A DNA stretch of 64,000 nt, taken from positions 838,034 to 902,033 of the forward strand of contig NW_019774847.1 of assembly GCF_001039355.2 (NCBI RefSeq), in the 5' to 3' direction. Both the position numbers and the translations under genes were made by a program. This DNA is from Lingula anatina (taxonomy: Eukaryota; Brachiopoda; Lingulata; Lingulida; Lingulidae). Below the pieces are notes generated by a model. The model worked only from the letters and a program-made list of their open reading frames with translations. It was not told the DNA's origin and searched no databases. Positions 25,763 through 53,910 of this stretch are shown here, in pieces (position 1 is the first letter of the stretch; the number at the start of each line of letters is the position of its first letter).

Positions 25763-28700
25763 ATGAATCCTTTAAGGTAAATATTAAGAGACTTGATGGT
25801 AGCGATGGTGTCATTAAAACCTCTAATTTATCCTTATTGTATCGGCACATTTACTGAATCGTATTGAAGACTTGCATTCCTCTTCATTGCATTCAATATC
25901 TGTATCTTTTCGCCTCTCTCTCTCTCTCTCTCTGCCCCCCCCTCCCCTCCCCCGTCGCAATTCTTCATTAAGCCTGCAGATTTTAATCTCACTTTCGTTA
26001 TATATAAAAGAAGGCCTGCTTAGTATACTCTTCTATTTTAGATCTTAAAAATTGGGTTGAAAACATACACTGTGTGTAAAGTACTGAGTAATGGCAAAGC
26101 ATCCGTTTTATCCCATTATATTCAGATCTACTGTAGGTTGTCTGACTGCATATGGATAATCATATAAATGTACTCTCCAAACTTCGAGGTATACTGAAAC
26201 AATTTGGACGTTTTTAAGTAAATATATCCAATAATCCAATTTAGCTTGGGGGAAAACTGGCTATCCCTGTGACCAGTACACTTAGGTGTAAAGTGTAACG
26301 TACATGCCTTAGTGATTTTTCAAGTATTAAAGAATTGTATAAAACTTCCCTTTCTCTGTTTAGCAACAATGATCATTTCTCTGTTTAGCAATGTGGAGGG
26401 GACTAAGAAGATCAACCAGAGAGAACTGGAGCTGGGTCTGGTGGGAACCAAGAACTCCTGGCACAGCAAGTATAAAGACAGTGCCTGGGTCTTCATAGGA
26501 GGACTACCTTATGATCTGACGGAAGGAGACGTAATTTGTGTGTTCTCCCAGTGAGTGTTTTACCTTCATATCAACCACTCTACTACTGCTTTGGCCTGAA
26601 TAACACAAGAGTTTTCTTGGGCATGACCTACATTCAAGTGCAGTCCTATCCATAATTGTTGTTTTAGGCATTATTTTAAATATAAAGCTAATTTTGTGGA
26701 CTGTTTTAATATTTTTATATTGTAGGTAATTTGCTATAATATTTAAGGCCAAAAGCTTTTTCAGTGGAGTATAAAATTGATTCAAATGTATAAACACTGG
26801 TTTATAGTGTGATTAACTACCACATAAAGAAGAAGGTCATTTATAAAATAATACTTTTTTTCAGTCCTTGAATTGAGAAACCTTTGTATGTTTAAATCTT
26901 GTCTTATTTGAAGCACAAATCATGTAAAATGTTCACTACCTCCACTGCGCCTATTGTGTATAATACAAATAACAATGAAGCAATTTTTTTGGTTTTGGAG
27001 GACATTTTTATCACAGATATATTGCATGATAAGCTAGGAATTGATTAAATGGCTGTATGATCTTTTTTAAGCATAAACTTGACATATGCCTGTAAGGTAT
27101 TCTTCAGATTCAGTTGCAGGATTCACCCATGTGATAAAACTGAAACACAGCAGAATCTGAAGTTCACCTTAGTTTATAAGTTAATCTCAGGGTTTTTTAC
27201 TCCAAAGAGATCATATAACTTACTTGATGAACTGACAGTTAAATACTAGTACAGAAGTATTCATAGTTTTACCACCAGTTATGAATTCATGGTTTCAGGT
27301 ACGGGGAGGTGGTAAACATCAACATGGTCAGGGACAAAGGGACGGGGAAATCCAAAGGTTTCTGCTTTTTATGTTATGAAGATCAGCGCAGCACTATACT
27401 GGCTGTAGACAACCTGAACGGAGCTAAGGTACGGAACAAACAGGAACTGGCCTTCAACCTACCCACGACCATGGTCACAGATAATTAGGCGCACTTTTCT
27501 CTGACAGTGCAGAAAAGTACCATTATTTATCTAGATATGTATCTGTGAATATCTAGTGAAAAATCAATCTTTGGCCTTGGTAGAGGGTACTTACAGCCAA
27601 CAATTTCAAAACAAGGTCATTTTCTAGAGAAGTTTTCCTTTATACCTCTCAGTTGATCCTACTTGAGAAATTGCATAGATTCTACGTTAAATTTTGTTTT
27701 GGAGTAGATATTTTCTTGTTGTTAGTGCAGTTCTTGCTAATGGACCCCTGCCTGCAGATGAATGGTTTTAAAACTTTTTTTATCACCTGAGTATTGCCTG
27801 CAGGTCTCTCGTTCAGGTGTATACTTTGCTATTATCATTTTTTACACATTTTTATACATTTTCCTGCTGGTGATCTGCATAAAGACGAAAAGTCTTTCCA
27901 AAAAAAAAAAACAAAAAAAACACCAAACTTCTTACTGATGTGTCAGTAAGAATTGACGTTAGTAATGCCAAAAGTAACAGGTAGATTTTGTCTTTTTATT
28001 CACTCAATTAGTTTATGTATTTGTTTGTTTGTTTACCTGTTGACTACAGCTGCTGGGGAGAACGTTGCGGGTGGATCACGTACTGAATTACAAACCACCA
28101 AAAGAAGACGATGACATTGATGATGTTACAAAGGCGCTACGTGAGGAAGGTTGTGCTCCAAAAGTTCAAAGTTCAAGTGATGAAGAAGAGGAGGAACTCC
28201 AGTTGACAGTGAAAAGGAAAAAAGGTGATGTAGTTAGCCACCAACAGTGGTGTATTTGTTTATGTACGTTCTCATATGATAATGCTGGGGTAGTGCTAAC
28301 ACTCGCCAATTTAGCCAAATGCTAAAATTGACTTAAATTGGCTAAAGAAAAAAATGCTTGATTTGGCTAATTTTAGTCAAATTATAACAATTTGGATAAC
28401 AAATTGACAAAAAAGTGGTGATTTGGCTAAGCGAAAAAAATTCCTGGCGCTACCCCAGTAATGGGAATTAATTCTACTTTACCTAGCGAAAGGTCTCAAG
28501 TTGAGACTGCAATACCAGTCATTTGCTTTATGTAAGTTCCAGTTTCAGAATTATTCATATTTGTCATTCTTATTCTACTGGCTGACTGACAACATTCACC
28601 CATTTACTATCTCATATCTTATGAAATCATTGTGGTTTGTGTACCTGTCATCTTTTGTATATTTGGTTGTATACTTTTTTCATCTTTTAAAATATAGTGT

Positions 28701-29584
28701 CAAGTTCTCGTGGTATGTAAACTGTGTCCTCAGAGTGAAGTCTGTTTGGTTTTTATGAGTTTTTAAGGCGATTTGATTAACAGGTGTCAAAGAAATGGAA
28801 AGATTGTTGCAGTTGTTGCAAATCATTTTTATCATTTACTCATAGCCAGTGACTTAATAACAACCTTGTACTTTTTGCAGATGATTCAGAAAAGAAGAAG
28901 AAAAAGAAAAAAGAAAAGAAAAAGAAGAAAGAGAAGAAGACAAAGAAAATGAAGACGTCTGACTCAGAGTCTGTCAGCTCCTCGGAAAAAGATGATTCAG
29001 ACAAGCAAATTAAAAGACCAATCAAAATCAAGGAAGAGAAAATCGATTTGGGTTACGCTAAATATGCCAGTCAACACAAAGTGGAGCAAGAGGAACGCGA
29101 TGCACAGAGAGCTGTAAAGCGAGAGTCAGAGGGAAAATGGACGGATCATAATAGCAGCTCTAAGAGGGCTAGGTCAGGTGAAGACATGGCTAGAGACAGC
29201 CAAAGAGACGCACGTATCAGTAATGGCAGATCAGATAGGTATAGAGATGTTCAAGATAGGAAAGTTGACAGGGACCATTATAGTGCTGAAAGAACGAGTC
29301 ACAGAGGCCGAGACCACGGCACTCGGAGATCTAGTTCTAGAGACAGGGATTACCCACGTGACAGGACGTCGGGGTATCATCCAAGAAGATCCAGTTCCAG
29401 GGAAAGAGGGAATTCACGAGATCGTAACGAACGCAAAAGAGACAAAGAGTCTCAGTACAGAAAAAGAAAGTCTCGGTCTCGAGATAGGAGCGTGTCCCGT
29501 GAACGTTATGATAGAGGCAAACACTCTAAAGATAATAGGGATAAAGAACGGGATAGGTCACGTGACCGTGATAGCAGACGATAG
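25763..29584 (+). CDS. RBMX2: RNA-binding motif protein, X-linked 2 (RES complex), complete
   Basis: Exons: 25763-25776, 26389-26550, 27299-27428, 28050-28224, 28881-29584; 394 aa with all phases closing. RBMX2 (yeast Snu17/Ist3) nucleates the RES complex with BUD13 and SNIP1 on the activated spliceosome. One RRM spans about residues 33-115, with RNP2-like VFIGGL in SAWVFIGGLPYDLTEGD and RNP1 KGFCFLCY in GKSKGFCFLCYEDQRS; then RTLRVDHVLNYKPPK, an acidic segment, a Lys/Glu tract (28899-28945) and a long Arg/Ser/Asp tail to the stop. The first exon encodes only MNPL plus two bases of a codon, matching the start MNPL I recall for vertebrate RBMX2. A decoy acceptor at 26362-26363 would lead to a TAG in frame; the second at 26387-26388 keeps frame and was used. 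Confidence 0.92.
26351..26393 (+). repeat. 25-bp duplicated acceptor of RBMX2 exon 2
   Basis: TTTCTCTGTTTAGCAA occurs twice with AG at 26362-26363 and 26387-26388. Use of the first gives an in-frame TAG; the second restores the RBMX2 reading frame. Confidence 0.9.
28285..28458. mobile_element. 174-bp MITE with 5-bp target duplication in RBMX2 intron 4
   Basis: It begins CTGGGGTAG and ends CTACCCCAG, with further inverted similarity inside (ATTTAGCCAAAT, ATTTGGCTAA). It is flanked on both sides by TAATG (28280-28284 and 28459-28463), a direct 5-bp target-site duplication. Confidence 0.8.
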
Positions 29585-29688
29585 ATCTAAGGAATTGCGC
29601 ACGGTTTTTAGACAGACACAATATATTTGTCATGTAATTAATAAAGAAGTGTTTGAAAACTATAATTATTTTCTTCGAGCAAAATAAA
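29585..29688 (+). terminator. RBMX2 3' UTR and polyadenylation signals
   Basis: AATAAA occurs at 29640-29645 and 29683-29688, about 55 and 100 nt after the TAG stop. This implies a very short 3' UTR. Confidence 0.6.
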
Positions 29689-29889
29689 TATAAAACAAAG
29701 CATTCACACTTGGTCTTGTTAGATAATCCTGATTTAACAGACGAGGAAACATAAGTTGAATAATTTACGTGTGCTGTAACACGCAATACAATTTCTTTAA
29801 TTTGAAAGACCTGACATCAAAAGTTATCTGAAGTGCTGTATAGAACTATAATTAAAATTCTTTTCACTACCAAGGTAACTTATCCCTGT

Positions 29890-30132
29890 CTGAAGTCATT
29901 CATGTGAAAAAAACGTTGGATGTCGTTGAATGCGTCTTTTTAACTGTTTGGTGAAGTTATTTCTCGTTTATTTTTCTCTGTTGGATAAAACAAAAGTTTA
30001 ATTGTACAGAAAGGCCGTGGAAGCTTCAAAATATTTTTTTCTTTTTTTAATGAGAAATTTATCCTTCAGCGTATCGCCCTAGACCGTGAACAACTATCAT
30101 TCCCGACTGCCGCCCTGCATCTGAACTGTATG
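29890..30132. repeat. FReD-array spacer, copy 1 (truncated by gap)
   Basis: This matches, with moderate divergence, the spacers at 38470-38715 and 47150-47400, which precede the last exon of FReD genes B and A. Its presence shows that the FReD array begins here, immediately after RBMX2. Confidence 0.75.
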
Positions 30133-30260
30133 TGGCGTATAGGACCCCCGAGCCCCCTTTCGATTTCTGAAAAAAATATCACCCTAATGGGATCCCCTCT
30201 TGAAATTAGAACTTCACACCAACCTCACACCAATTGGGGGTGGGGGGGGGGGGGGGGGGT

Positions 30261-30359
30261 NNNNNNNNNNNNNNNNNNNNNNNNNNNNNNNNNNNNNNNN
30301 NNNNNNNNNNNNNNNNNNNNNNNNNNNNNNNNNNNNNNNNNNNNNNNNNNNNNNNNNNN
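30261..30359. other. Assembly gap (99 N)
   Basis: The gap is bounded by a long G run (about 30242-30259) and an A run (30360-30376), typical of assembly breaks. By comparison with gene C, the terminal exon of FReD gene D (about 280 bp plus intron) should lie here, so the true missing length probably exceeds 99 bp. Confidence 0.95.
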
Positions 30360-30454
30360 AAAAAAAAAAAAAAAAAATGCAAATCATCAGGTATGAGCAT
30401 CAACACAAAAAACTGCTTCAACAATATGTCCCAAGTGTTAACTTATAAACAAAC

Positions 30455-32042
<1,588 letters not shown>

Positions 32043-32044
32043 CT

Positions 32045-32091
32045 GAAATAATATAATATAATATAATATAATATAATATAATATAATACTA
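32045..32091. repeat. (ATAAT)n abutting coiled-coil exon acceptor, gene D
   Basis: The array begins two bases beyond the acceptor CAG on the intron side. Confidence 0.95.
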
Positions 32092-32311
32092 GAACATTGA
32101 ACATTGTCCAAAATATCTTACAACAGAAGACTGGATGTTTTTATTACTCAGTGGCATACTTTTTTAATGACTCAAGCCAAAAAAAATTTAATCAGTACTC
32201 AAAAATAACAATGATAAAAAATATTCCATATTAAGTAGCAACCCTGTATGTCATCTTCCCTTTTCATTGGCAGGGATTGAAATAAGATATCGCCAAGGAA
32301 GAGACTGAAAT

Positions 32312-36395
<4,084 letters not shown>

Positions 36396-36465
36396 TTGTA
36401 GATCTACTTAAAAGCAACAAATTTACATCTAAAGAAACCCGTCGACACACGGAAAATAACTCAAA

Positions 36466-36471
36466 CTTATA
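36466..36471 (-). promoter_or_regulatory. Candidate TATA box of FReD gene C
   Basis: TATAAG on the minus strand lies 76 nt upstream of the ATG. The same hexamer in a conserved context (TATAAGTWTGAG) lies 73 nt upstream of the gene B ATG, which supports a real core promoter. Confidence 0.45.
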
Positions 36472-37144
36472 AGCGTGGCTTGGACTTAGCCATTTCAGTA
36501 TTGAGTAACGAGGTAATTTTTATCAATACAGCTTACTTAACCCTGCCACAGGTATTTTAATAATAATAATAATAATTACTTCTAGCACATTCCATTTCCT
36601 TACATTTCAATGCAATTTACAATCATAAAATATGCGAATTTATATGTGCGAACTACATGTGCCTTTGACATCTCTTCCTACCACGAAAGCAATTTCTACA
36701 CTTGTTGATTTTTAAAGAAATTTAACCTACACTCGATAACTCCGTATCCTTTTACTCGTTTGATTCCTCTTTAATTATTGCCTGCAATTAGTGTGAGCCA
36801 TTAACGTTACAAAACTTACATTCATAAATACATACATACACACGCACACACACGCTTGCTTACCTTTGTAGTCAAAAACTAAACTAAAGATCTTCTTTGC
36901 GCAGCTGCTGTAACATAACAGTCAGGGCAGCGTGGCAATGTGAGTCTGAACAGGATCTGGACAACTTTTTACACTAGTGTCACAGGAAAAAAACACCAGT
37001 ACTGCCAATATTTGTAACTTTATTCATGTTGTATCCTGTTTGGTTAGTCTCCAAAAGAAAGATCTGGTAGCTGGCAGTTAGCCAGAAAGTTTTGAAGAAG
37101 GTTCGCTTTCTCAGCTAGGTCAGGTGCTCTGCATTTATACCCCA

Positions 37145-38120
37145 TTCCCATACCTAGATCGAACCAGGGGCGTAACTAGACATTTTAAAATTGTACGCAC
37201 AGATTTTGAAAATTCCCAGTTACGATTATATTCCGTGAAAAATACACTGAATTTATGGAGAATAAGAGCGCATTCTCAACGAAGTAAGCCAGGCTTTACA
37301 AAGCGGGTGACCTAAAAATGGCGGACGTACATGAAAGAAAAACCGCCTAATCTTTTAATAGTCTCTCCGCCTCCCCACACGTCGTCCCTGCGGGGTACAG
37401 TAATCAAATCGCGTCTCCATTCGCCATGCGGAAGCTACCTGAGAAATATTAAGTGCGCATGCTCATCAGTTAAACTCGTGGTGAAGAAGGCATGGCGGCT
37501 GAAGGCGATCGAAGGAAAAAAGCTCTTCTGTTCTATTATCTTTGAAAACAGAGACGAAAAGGGAATAATTTGGCCCGTAGAGCAGCAATGAATCGACTAT
37601 CTACGGAGATAATATCACCAGAGATATTCACGGAAATATTTATGTTCGGAGCCGAGATTTAATTACTGTACCCCGCAGGGACGACGTGTGGGGAGGCGTG
37701 TGAGAGGCGGAGAGACTATTTAAAGATTAGGCGGTTTTTCTTTCATGTTCGTCCGCCATTTTTAGGTCACCGGCTTTTTAAAGCCTGGCTTAATTCGTTG
37801 AGAATGCGCTCTAAGATCATGGTTGGCTCAAAAATTGTACGCACAGTGCATCCGTGCGTATGCCTGATTACGCCCCTGCGAACTAACGGGATCGTTCCAC
37901 CTTCGAGGGGATTATCCCTAAATTGCCTTCAGCTTAAACGGCTCTGATGTCTGGCACGCCTACTGAAGCTGTTAGGGGATAATTAACTATATAGCCAGGG
38001 AAGTATATCGGATATAATTCCCTGATATAGCTAAGCAGCTTCAGTGGGCGTGCCAGACATCTAAACTGTTTAAGATGAGTGCAATTTAGTCCGATCAAGC
38101 TAGATCGATCTAGGTATGGG
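37145..38120. mobile_element. GATCGATC-family palindromic MITE, interrupted by a nested element
   Basis: The outer element starts TTCCCATACCTAGATCGA and ends GATCGATCTAGGTATGGG. It has internal inverted copies of CTGAAGCTG and of GTCTGGCACGCC. A 714-bp foldback element sits in its left arm. Copies: 46612-46794 (shortened), 57801-58034 and a diverged one at 53911-54133. Confidence 0.75.
37165..37878. mobile_element. 714-bp foldback DNA transposon with CGAAC target duplication
   Basis: The ends are CAGGGGCGTAA and TTACGCCCCTG, continued by inverted arms (TTGTACGCACA, GCGCATTCTCAACGAA, CGCCTAATCTTTT, GTACCCCGCAGGGACGACG). It is flanked by CGAAC at 37160-37164 and 37879-37883. The paralogous site near gene B (about 46622-46640) holds a single CGAAC with no element, proving insertion after the array duplicated. 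CAGGG termini recall hAT elements, but 5-bp target duplications are not the usual 8 bp. Confidence 0.88.
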
Positions 38121-38469
38121 TCTTAAACGTTAACTGACGAAGTCTATTACAAACAATGCCTGACACCAAGCCTGAACAGGATCTAGACAACTTTTTACAC
38201 TTGTATACTAAATATACATTTTGTATCCTGTTTGGTTAGTCTCCAAAAAGGAACCGGTCGCTGTCTGGGTGTCATCTGATACTGTAGCCATGGAAACAAC
38301 CGATTGGTTGTGAAATGATAAGCCATAACTGGGTCTCTCCACAAAAAATAACCTTCTGATTCATGGCAGAGACGCACATAGTCTATGAAATAAATCCTGG
38401 TTTCAATACTTATGTCAAGTGCTATAGAGAAAAATAACTGATATTCTTCTCACTTCTGAGTTCATTTTT

Positions 38470-38944
38470 TCCTATCTAAGGTCATTCATATGAGAAAAGT
38501 CCATGTGTTGGATGCGCTTTGGCCTACTTGGTGTAATTATTTCTCTAGGTTAATTATTTTTCTCTAGTCGGACGAAACAAAAGTTCAATTGTACAGAAGG
38601 CACGTCAGTGCTGCAGAAGTATTCTTTCTATTTTTAATGCGAAATTTATCCTTCAACAAAACGCAATGAACAACTATGATTCCCGACTGCCACCCTGCAT
38701 CTGTGCTGTTTACGTATTTCAATAATGTTAGGTAAACAGATTCAAAATGCATCATTTTTTGTCTTTAACATAGTAACTACTAATAACAAACTCCCTGAGC
38801 ACATTGAACTGGTTTATTTGACTGCTTGAATGGGTTCCACAAGAAAGGTCTGTCTCTGGAACAGATTTCAATGACAGTCTGATTTAGTGAAAAAAGTGCA
38901 CTCCTTTTAAGTGATTTCGTTGAAAAAATATTCTCTCTCGAGAT
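38470..38944. repeat. FReD-array spacer, copy 2
   Basis: This block shares sequence with 47150-47640 and, up to about 38715, with 29890-30132. It lies just downstream of gene B's last exon. No coding frame was recognised. Confidence 0.7.
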
Positions 38945-38945
38945 N
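38945..38945. other. Single-N contig joint
   Basis: About 200 bp before the N (38750-38944) are repeated with differences after it (about 38960-39170), while the paralogous gene A spacer (47430-47620) has the segment only once. This suggests a joint between overlapping, allelically different contigs. Confidence 0.6.
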
Positions 38946-39436
38946 TCAAAATACATCATATACCTCATGTTTTTGTCTTAAACATACTAACTACTAATAA
39001 CAAACTCCCTGAGCACATTAAATTGGTTTATTTGACTGCTTGAATGGGTTCCACAAGGTTGAAGTACTGTCGCTGGAACAGATTTCATGCGAGCAATGAC
39101 AGTTTAACGAAGTGAAAAAAAGGCACTCCTTTTAAGTTATTTCGTTGAAAAAATGTTCTCTCGAGAGATAAAAAACATTACAGTACAAAAACTAATCAAA
39201 TCACATATTTCTAAAATATTGAAAAATCGCTTGTCATTTGTCCTTTGGTTTTATTTAATTTACACAAGTACGGACGTTATTTTGAACGCAAACATGAGTA
39301 TCTAATTCAGATCAGATGTGCCTTTGGAACGTTAAAAATTATAGGTTTATAGATAAGTATTACTATATAATATTTCATCTCCACTTTTCATTGGCGGGTA
39401 TTGATATAAGGTTTCGCCATTGTAAGAAGCTGGAAA

Positions 39437-45833
<6,397 letters not shown>

Positions 45834-45905
45834 TTTGTAGATCTACTAAAAAGCAACAAAATTTACATCTAAAGAAACCCGTCGACACACGGAAAATAAC
45901 TCATA

Positions 45906-45911
45906 CTTATA
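45906..45911 (-). promoter_or_regulatory. Candidate TATA box of FReD gene B
   Basis: TATAAG on the minus strand 73 nt upstream of the ATG, in the same context as the gene C element. Confidence 0.45.
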
Positions 45912-45997
45912 GGCGTGGCTTGGACTTAGCCATTTCAGTATTGTGTAACGATGTAATTTTTTATCAATACAGCTTACTTTACCCTGCCACGGGTATT

Positions 45998-45998
<1 letters not shown>

Positions 45999-46041
<43 letters not shown>
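45999..46041. repeat. (AAT)n microsatellite upstream of gene B
   Basis: Uninterrupted trinucleotide repeat, longer than its counterpart upstream of gene C (about 36552-36575). Confidence 0.95.
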
Positions 46042-46611
46042 TACTTCTAGCACATTCCATTTCCTTACATTTCAATGCAATTTACAATCATAAAATATGC
46101 GAATTTATATGTGCGAACTATATGTGCCTTTGACATCTTTTCCTACCACGAAAGCAATTTGTACACTTGTTGATTTTTAAAGAAATTTAACCTACACTCG
46201 ATAACTCCGTATCCTTTTACTCGTTTGATTCCTCTTTAATTATTGCCTGCAATTAGTGTGAGCCATTAATGTTACAAAACTTACATTCATAAATACATAC
46301 ATACACACGCACACACACACGCTTGCTTACCTTTGTAGTCAAAAACTAAACTAAAGATCTTTTTTGCGCAGCTGCTGTAACATAACAGTCAGGGCAGCGT
46401 GGCAATGTGAGTCTGAACAGGATCTGGACAACTTTTTACACTAGTGCCACAAGAAAAAAGCACCAGTACTGCCAATATATGTAACTTTATTCATATTGTA
46501 TCCTGTTTGGTTAGTCTCCAAAAGAAAGATCTGGTAGCTGGCAGTTAGCCAGAAAGTTTTGGAGAAGGTCCGCTTTCTCAGCTAGGTCAGGTGCTCTGCA
46601 TTTATACCCCA

Positions 46612-46794
46612 TTCCCATAACTAGATCGAACTAACGGGATCGTTCCACCTTCTGAAGCTGTTAGGGGATAATTAACTATATAGCTAAGCAGCTTCAGTGG
46701 GAGTGCCAGACATCTAAACCGTTTAAGATGAGTGCAATTTAGTGAGAATCCCCTCGGAGATGGACCGATCAAGCTAGATTGATCTAAGTATGGG
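46612..46794. mobile_element. GATCGATC-family MITE, shortened copy and empty site
   Basis: This is the orthologue of the element upstream of gene C, with part of the left arm deleted. It retains CTAGATCGAACTAACGGG without the nested 714-bp insertion. Confidence 0.7.
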
Positions 46795-47149
46795 TCTTAA
46801 ACGTTAACTGACGAAGTCTATTATAAACAATGCCTGACACCGAGCCTGAACAGGATCTAGACAACTTTTTACACTTGTATACTAAATATACATTTTGTAT
46901 CCTGTTTGGTTAGTCTCCAAAAAGGAACCGGTCGCTGTCTGGGTGTCATCTGATACTGTAGCCATGGAAACAACCGATTGGTTGTGAAATGATAAGCCAT
47001 AACTGGGTCTCTCCACCAAAAATAACCTTCTGATTCATGGCAGAGACGCACATAGTCTATGAAATAAATCCTGGTTTCAATACTTATGTCAAGTGCTATA
47101 CAGAAAAATAACTGATATTCTTCTCACTTCTGAGTTCATTTTTTCCTAT

Positions 47150-47640
47150 CTAAGGTCATTCATACGAAAAAAGTCAATGTGTTGGATGCGCTTTGGCCTA
47201 CTTGGTGTGATTATTTCTCTCGGTTACTTATTTTTCTCTAGTCGGACGAAACAAAAGTTCGATTGTACAGAAACCACGTCGGTGCTGCGGAAGTATTCTT
47301 TCTATTTTTAATGCGAAATTTATGCTTCAACAAAACGCAATGAACAACTATTCCCGACTGCCACCCTGCATCTGTACTGTTTACGTATTTCAATCATGTT
47401 ATGTAAACAGATTCAAAATGCATCACTTTTTGTCTTTAACATAGTAACTACTAATAACTCCCTGAGCACATTGAACTGGTTTATTTGACTGCTTGAATGG
47501 GTTCCACACGAAAGGTCTGTCGCTGGAACAGATTTCAATGACAGTCTGATGAAGTGAAAAAAGGGCACTCATTTTAAGTGATTTCGTTGAAAAAATATTC
47601 TCTCGAGAGATAAAAAACATTACAGTACAAAAACTAATCA
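47150..47640. repeat. FReD-array spacer, copy 3
   Basis: Matches 38470-38944 in the same orientation; lies downstream of gene A's last exon. Confidence 0.7.
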
Positions 47641-47811
47641 AATCACATATTTCTAAAGTATTGAAAAATCGCTTGTCATATGTCCTGTGGTTTTATTTAA
47701 TTTACACAAGTACGGACGTTATTTTGAACGCAAACATTACTATAATATTTCATCTCCACTTTTCATAGGCGGATATTGAAATAAGGTTTCGCTATTGTAA
47801 GAAGCTGGAAT

Positions 47812-52201
<4,390 letters not shown>

Positions 52202-52975
52202 TTTGTCAAAAACGACAAAAATCTTAGAAAACGACAAAACGCGCAGCTTAGGGAATCCTTCGACGTTCTCCGTACCAAAGTCTTTAATGCGCGTATTTCT
52301 TCTTGTAAATTGGGTTTTGAGGCTTTTTAATCAGCGGGCAAGAAGATATCATTCTGTTTGTACTGATTATCATTTGCACAATTATGTATTTTTATCTACT
52401 TGGCTTCAGCACATCCAGGGTTTTGTTTGCTGATCAGTAGACGGAAGAAATCCACCCTCTACCAGGGCAGCAGATGAATTACTTTGCACTTTGCACTTAC
52501 GTGAGTGCACTATAGGAAAGTGCCGTGAATTAGCCAGTGACATATCTGTGAATATCTGGTGAAAAATGAATCTGTGGCGCTGGTAGAGGACATCAAAAAT
52601 CCAACATCCGAAGGCTTGGGAACGCTGGTCGGTGAGATCAAAAGAGTGTCCCTGTAGCTCGGTTATCTATGTGAACTACAGACTAGGACACTGGTCACTC
52701 TATCTAGCCCTGCGGTGTGGTGAAAGCATCTGTTTTTCGTTTAACAAGTCTATATTTGTTTGTGGATCTTACTTTACTTATCTGTGGTGATATTCGCAAG
52801 AAATAATATTTCAACTATAACCGTTTGAATGATATATACTGTAGGAGAAAATAAGTGGTACATTGTTCAATAATTTGTATGTATAAAACTTGAAACTATC
52901 GTGCCTCTGTAATACATGTACATGTACTTTGATACAAAATTGGAGCAAATATTTTAGGTATCGTTGGTGTTGCCT
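52202..52975. other. Upstream flank of FReD gene A
   Basis: It does not align with the conserved 5' flanks of B and C. It contains GTGAATATCTGGTGAAAAAT (about 52550), similar to a segment at 27544 after RBMX2 exon 3, suggesting a dispersed repeat. No gene was recognised. Confidence 0.4.
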
Positions 52976-53035
52976 TAATATAATATAATATAATATAATA
53001 TAATATAATATAATATAATATAATATAATATAATA
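52976..53035. repeat. (ATAAT)n microsatellite upstream of gene A
   Basis: About twelve units, 775 bp upstream of the gene A start. It may be a relic of a further array unit. Confidence 0.95.
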
Positions 53036-53232
53036 CGGGAAAACCAGATAGCTGTGATAATTCCACTAGTACATTACAACAAAATACCCTGTTTTTCAAG
53101 AAAAAAAAGAGAGCAATGTTTTCATTCCGCCATAGTTCAGCATGGGAGACAGCAGAATATATAGTTTTCACATCTCTTATTGGCTTTTCACATATGACTT
53201 AGATTTGGTCTTCTCTTGTGATTTTTTTTCTT

Positions 53233-53263
<31 letters not shown>

Positions 53264-53474
53264 TTCCCCGTATTTACTAAGTTTTGAGAAATATTTCACG
53301 TTTGATTTTGAATTTTCTTGACAAGGACCCAGTGCGACTAGTGTCACAGCTATGCAAACGCACCAATTGCTGAGATTTTTTTCAGGGACCTTAATGGGTC
53401 AGATGAGGACACAGGTCTGTAGTCCACGAGGAGGTGTGGACACGGTCACTCGTTTCCTCCGACATTAAGTGGAC

Positions 53475-53516
53475 CAAGAAGTTATGAAGAGAAGGCCTTC
53501 TCTTTATAACTTCTTG
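53475..53516. other. 42-bp near-perfect loopless inverted repeat
   Basis: Two 21-base arms centred on GGCC, with one mismatched pair, are flanked on each side by AGTGGAC. Confidence 0.85.
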
Positions 53517-53910
53517 AGTGGACACAGCAAACGCGCTGGTTGCACAATAATCAGGATTTATTCTAACCTTAAAGCCGTATATATATATTTTTTTTTTCGC
53601 AGGGATTTGTGCTTTTATTCATTCCCTCGACTCATTTATTGATTTAAAGCCTGAGCGTATTATTCGTTTCGGATATGGGTTCATAGAAGTTGTGCATTCA
53701 TTTGCAAGTGCTACATGTAATAGTACATGTAATATGTACGTTTTTATCGTTAGAAATCAACACATTATCTTATTACAAACATACGGGAAGGACACACTAC
53801 ATAACTAGGTATTAATGTTATGCTCAATGACCTAGAAACAAGACCCGTGCGTTCTTGTCCTCGCATTCCCCGGGGGTCAGTTTTACAGAACTTACTCGGA
53901 CGCTGGTCTT

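Noticed and set aside
29178-29687. Second long frame overlapping RBMX2 exon 5
   Set aside because: Overlaps the RS-like tail in another frame; its length follows from AG-rich codons and it has no family resemblance.
52630-52720. tRNA-like A box (CTGTAGCTCGGTT) near 52655
   Set aside because: No B box at the right distance and no acceptor-stem pairing.
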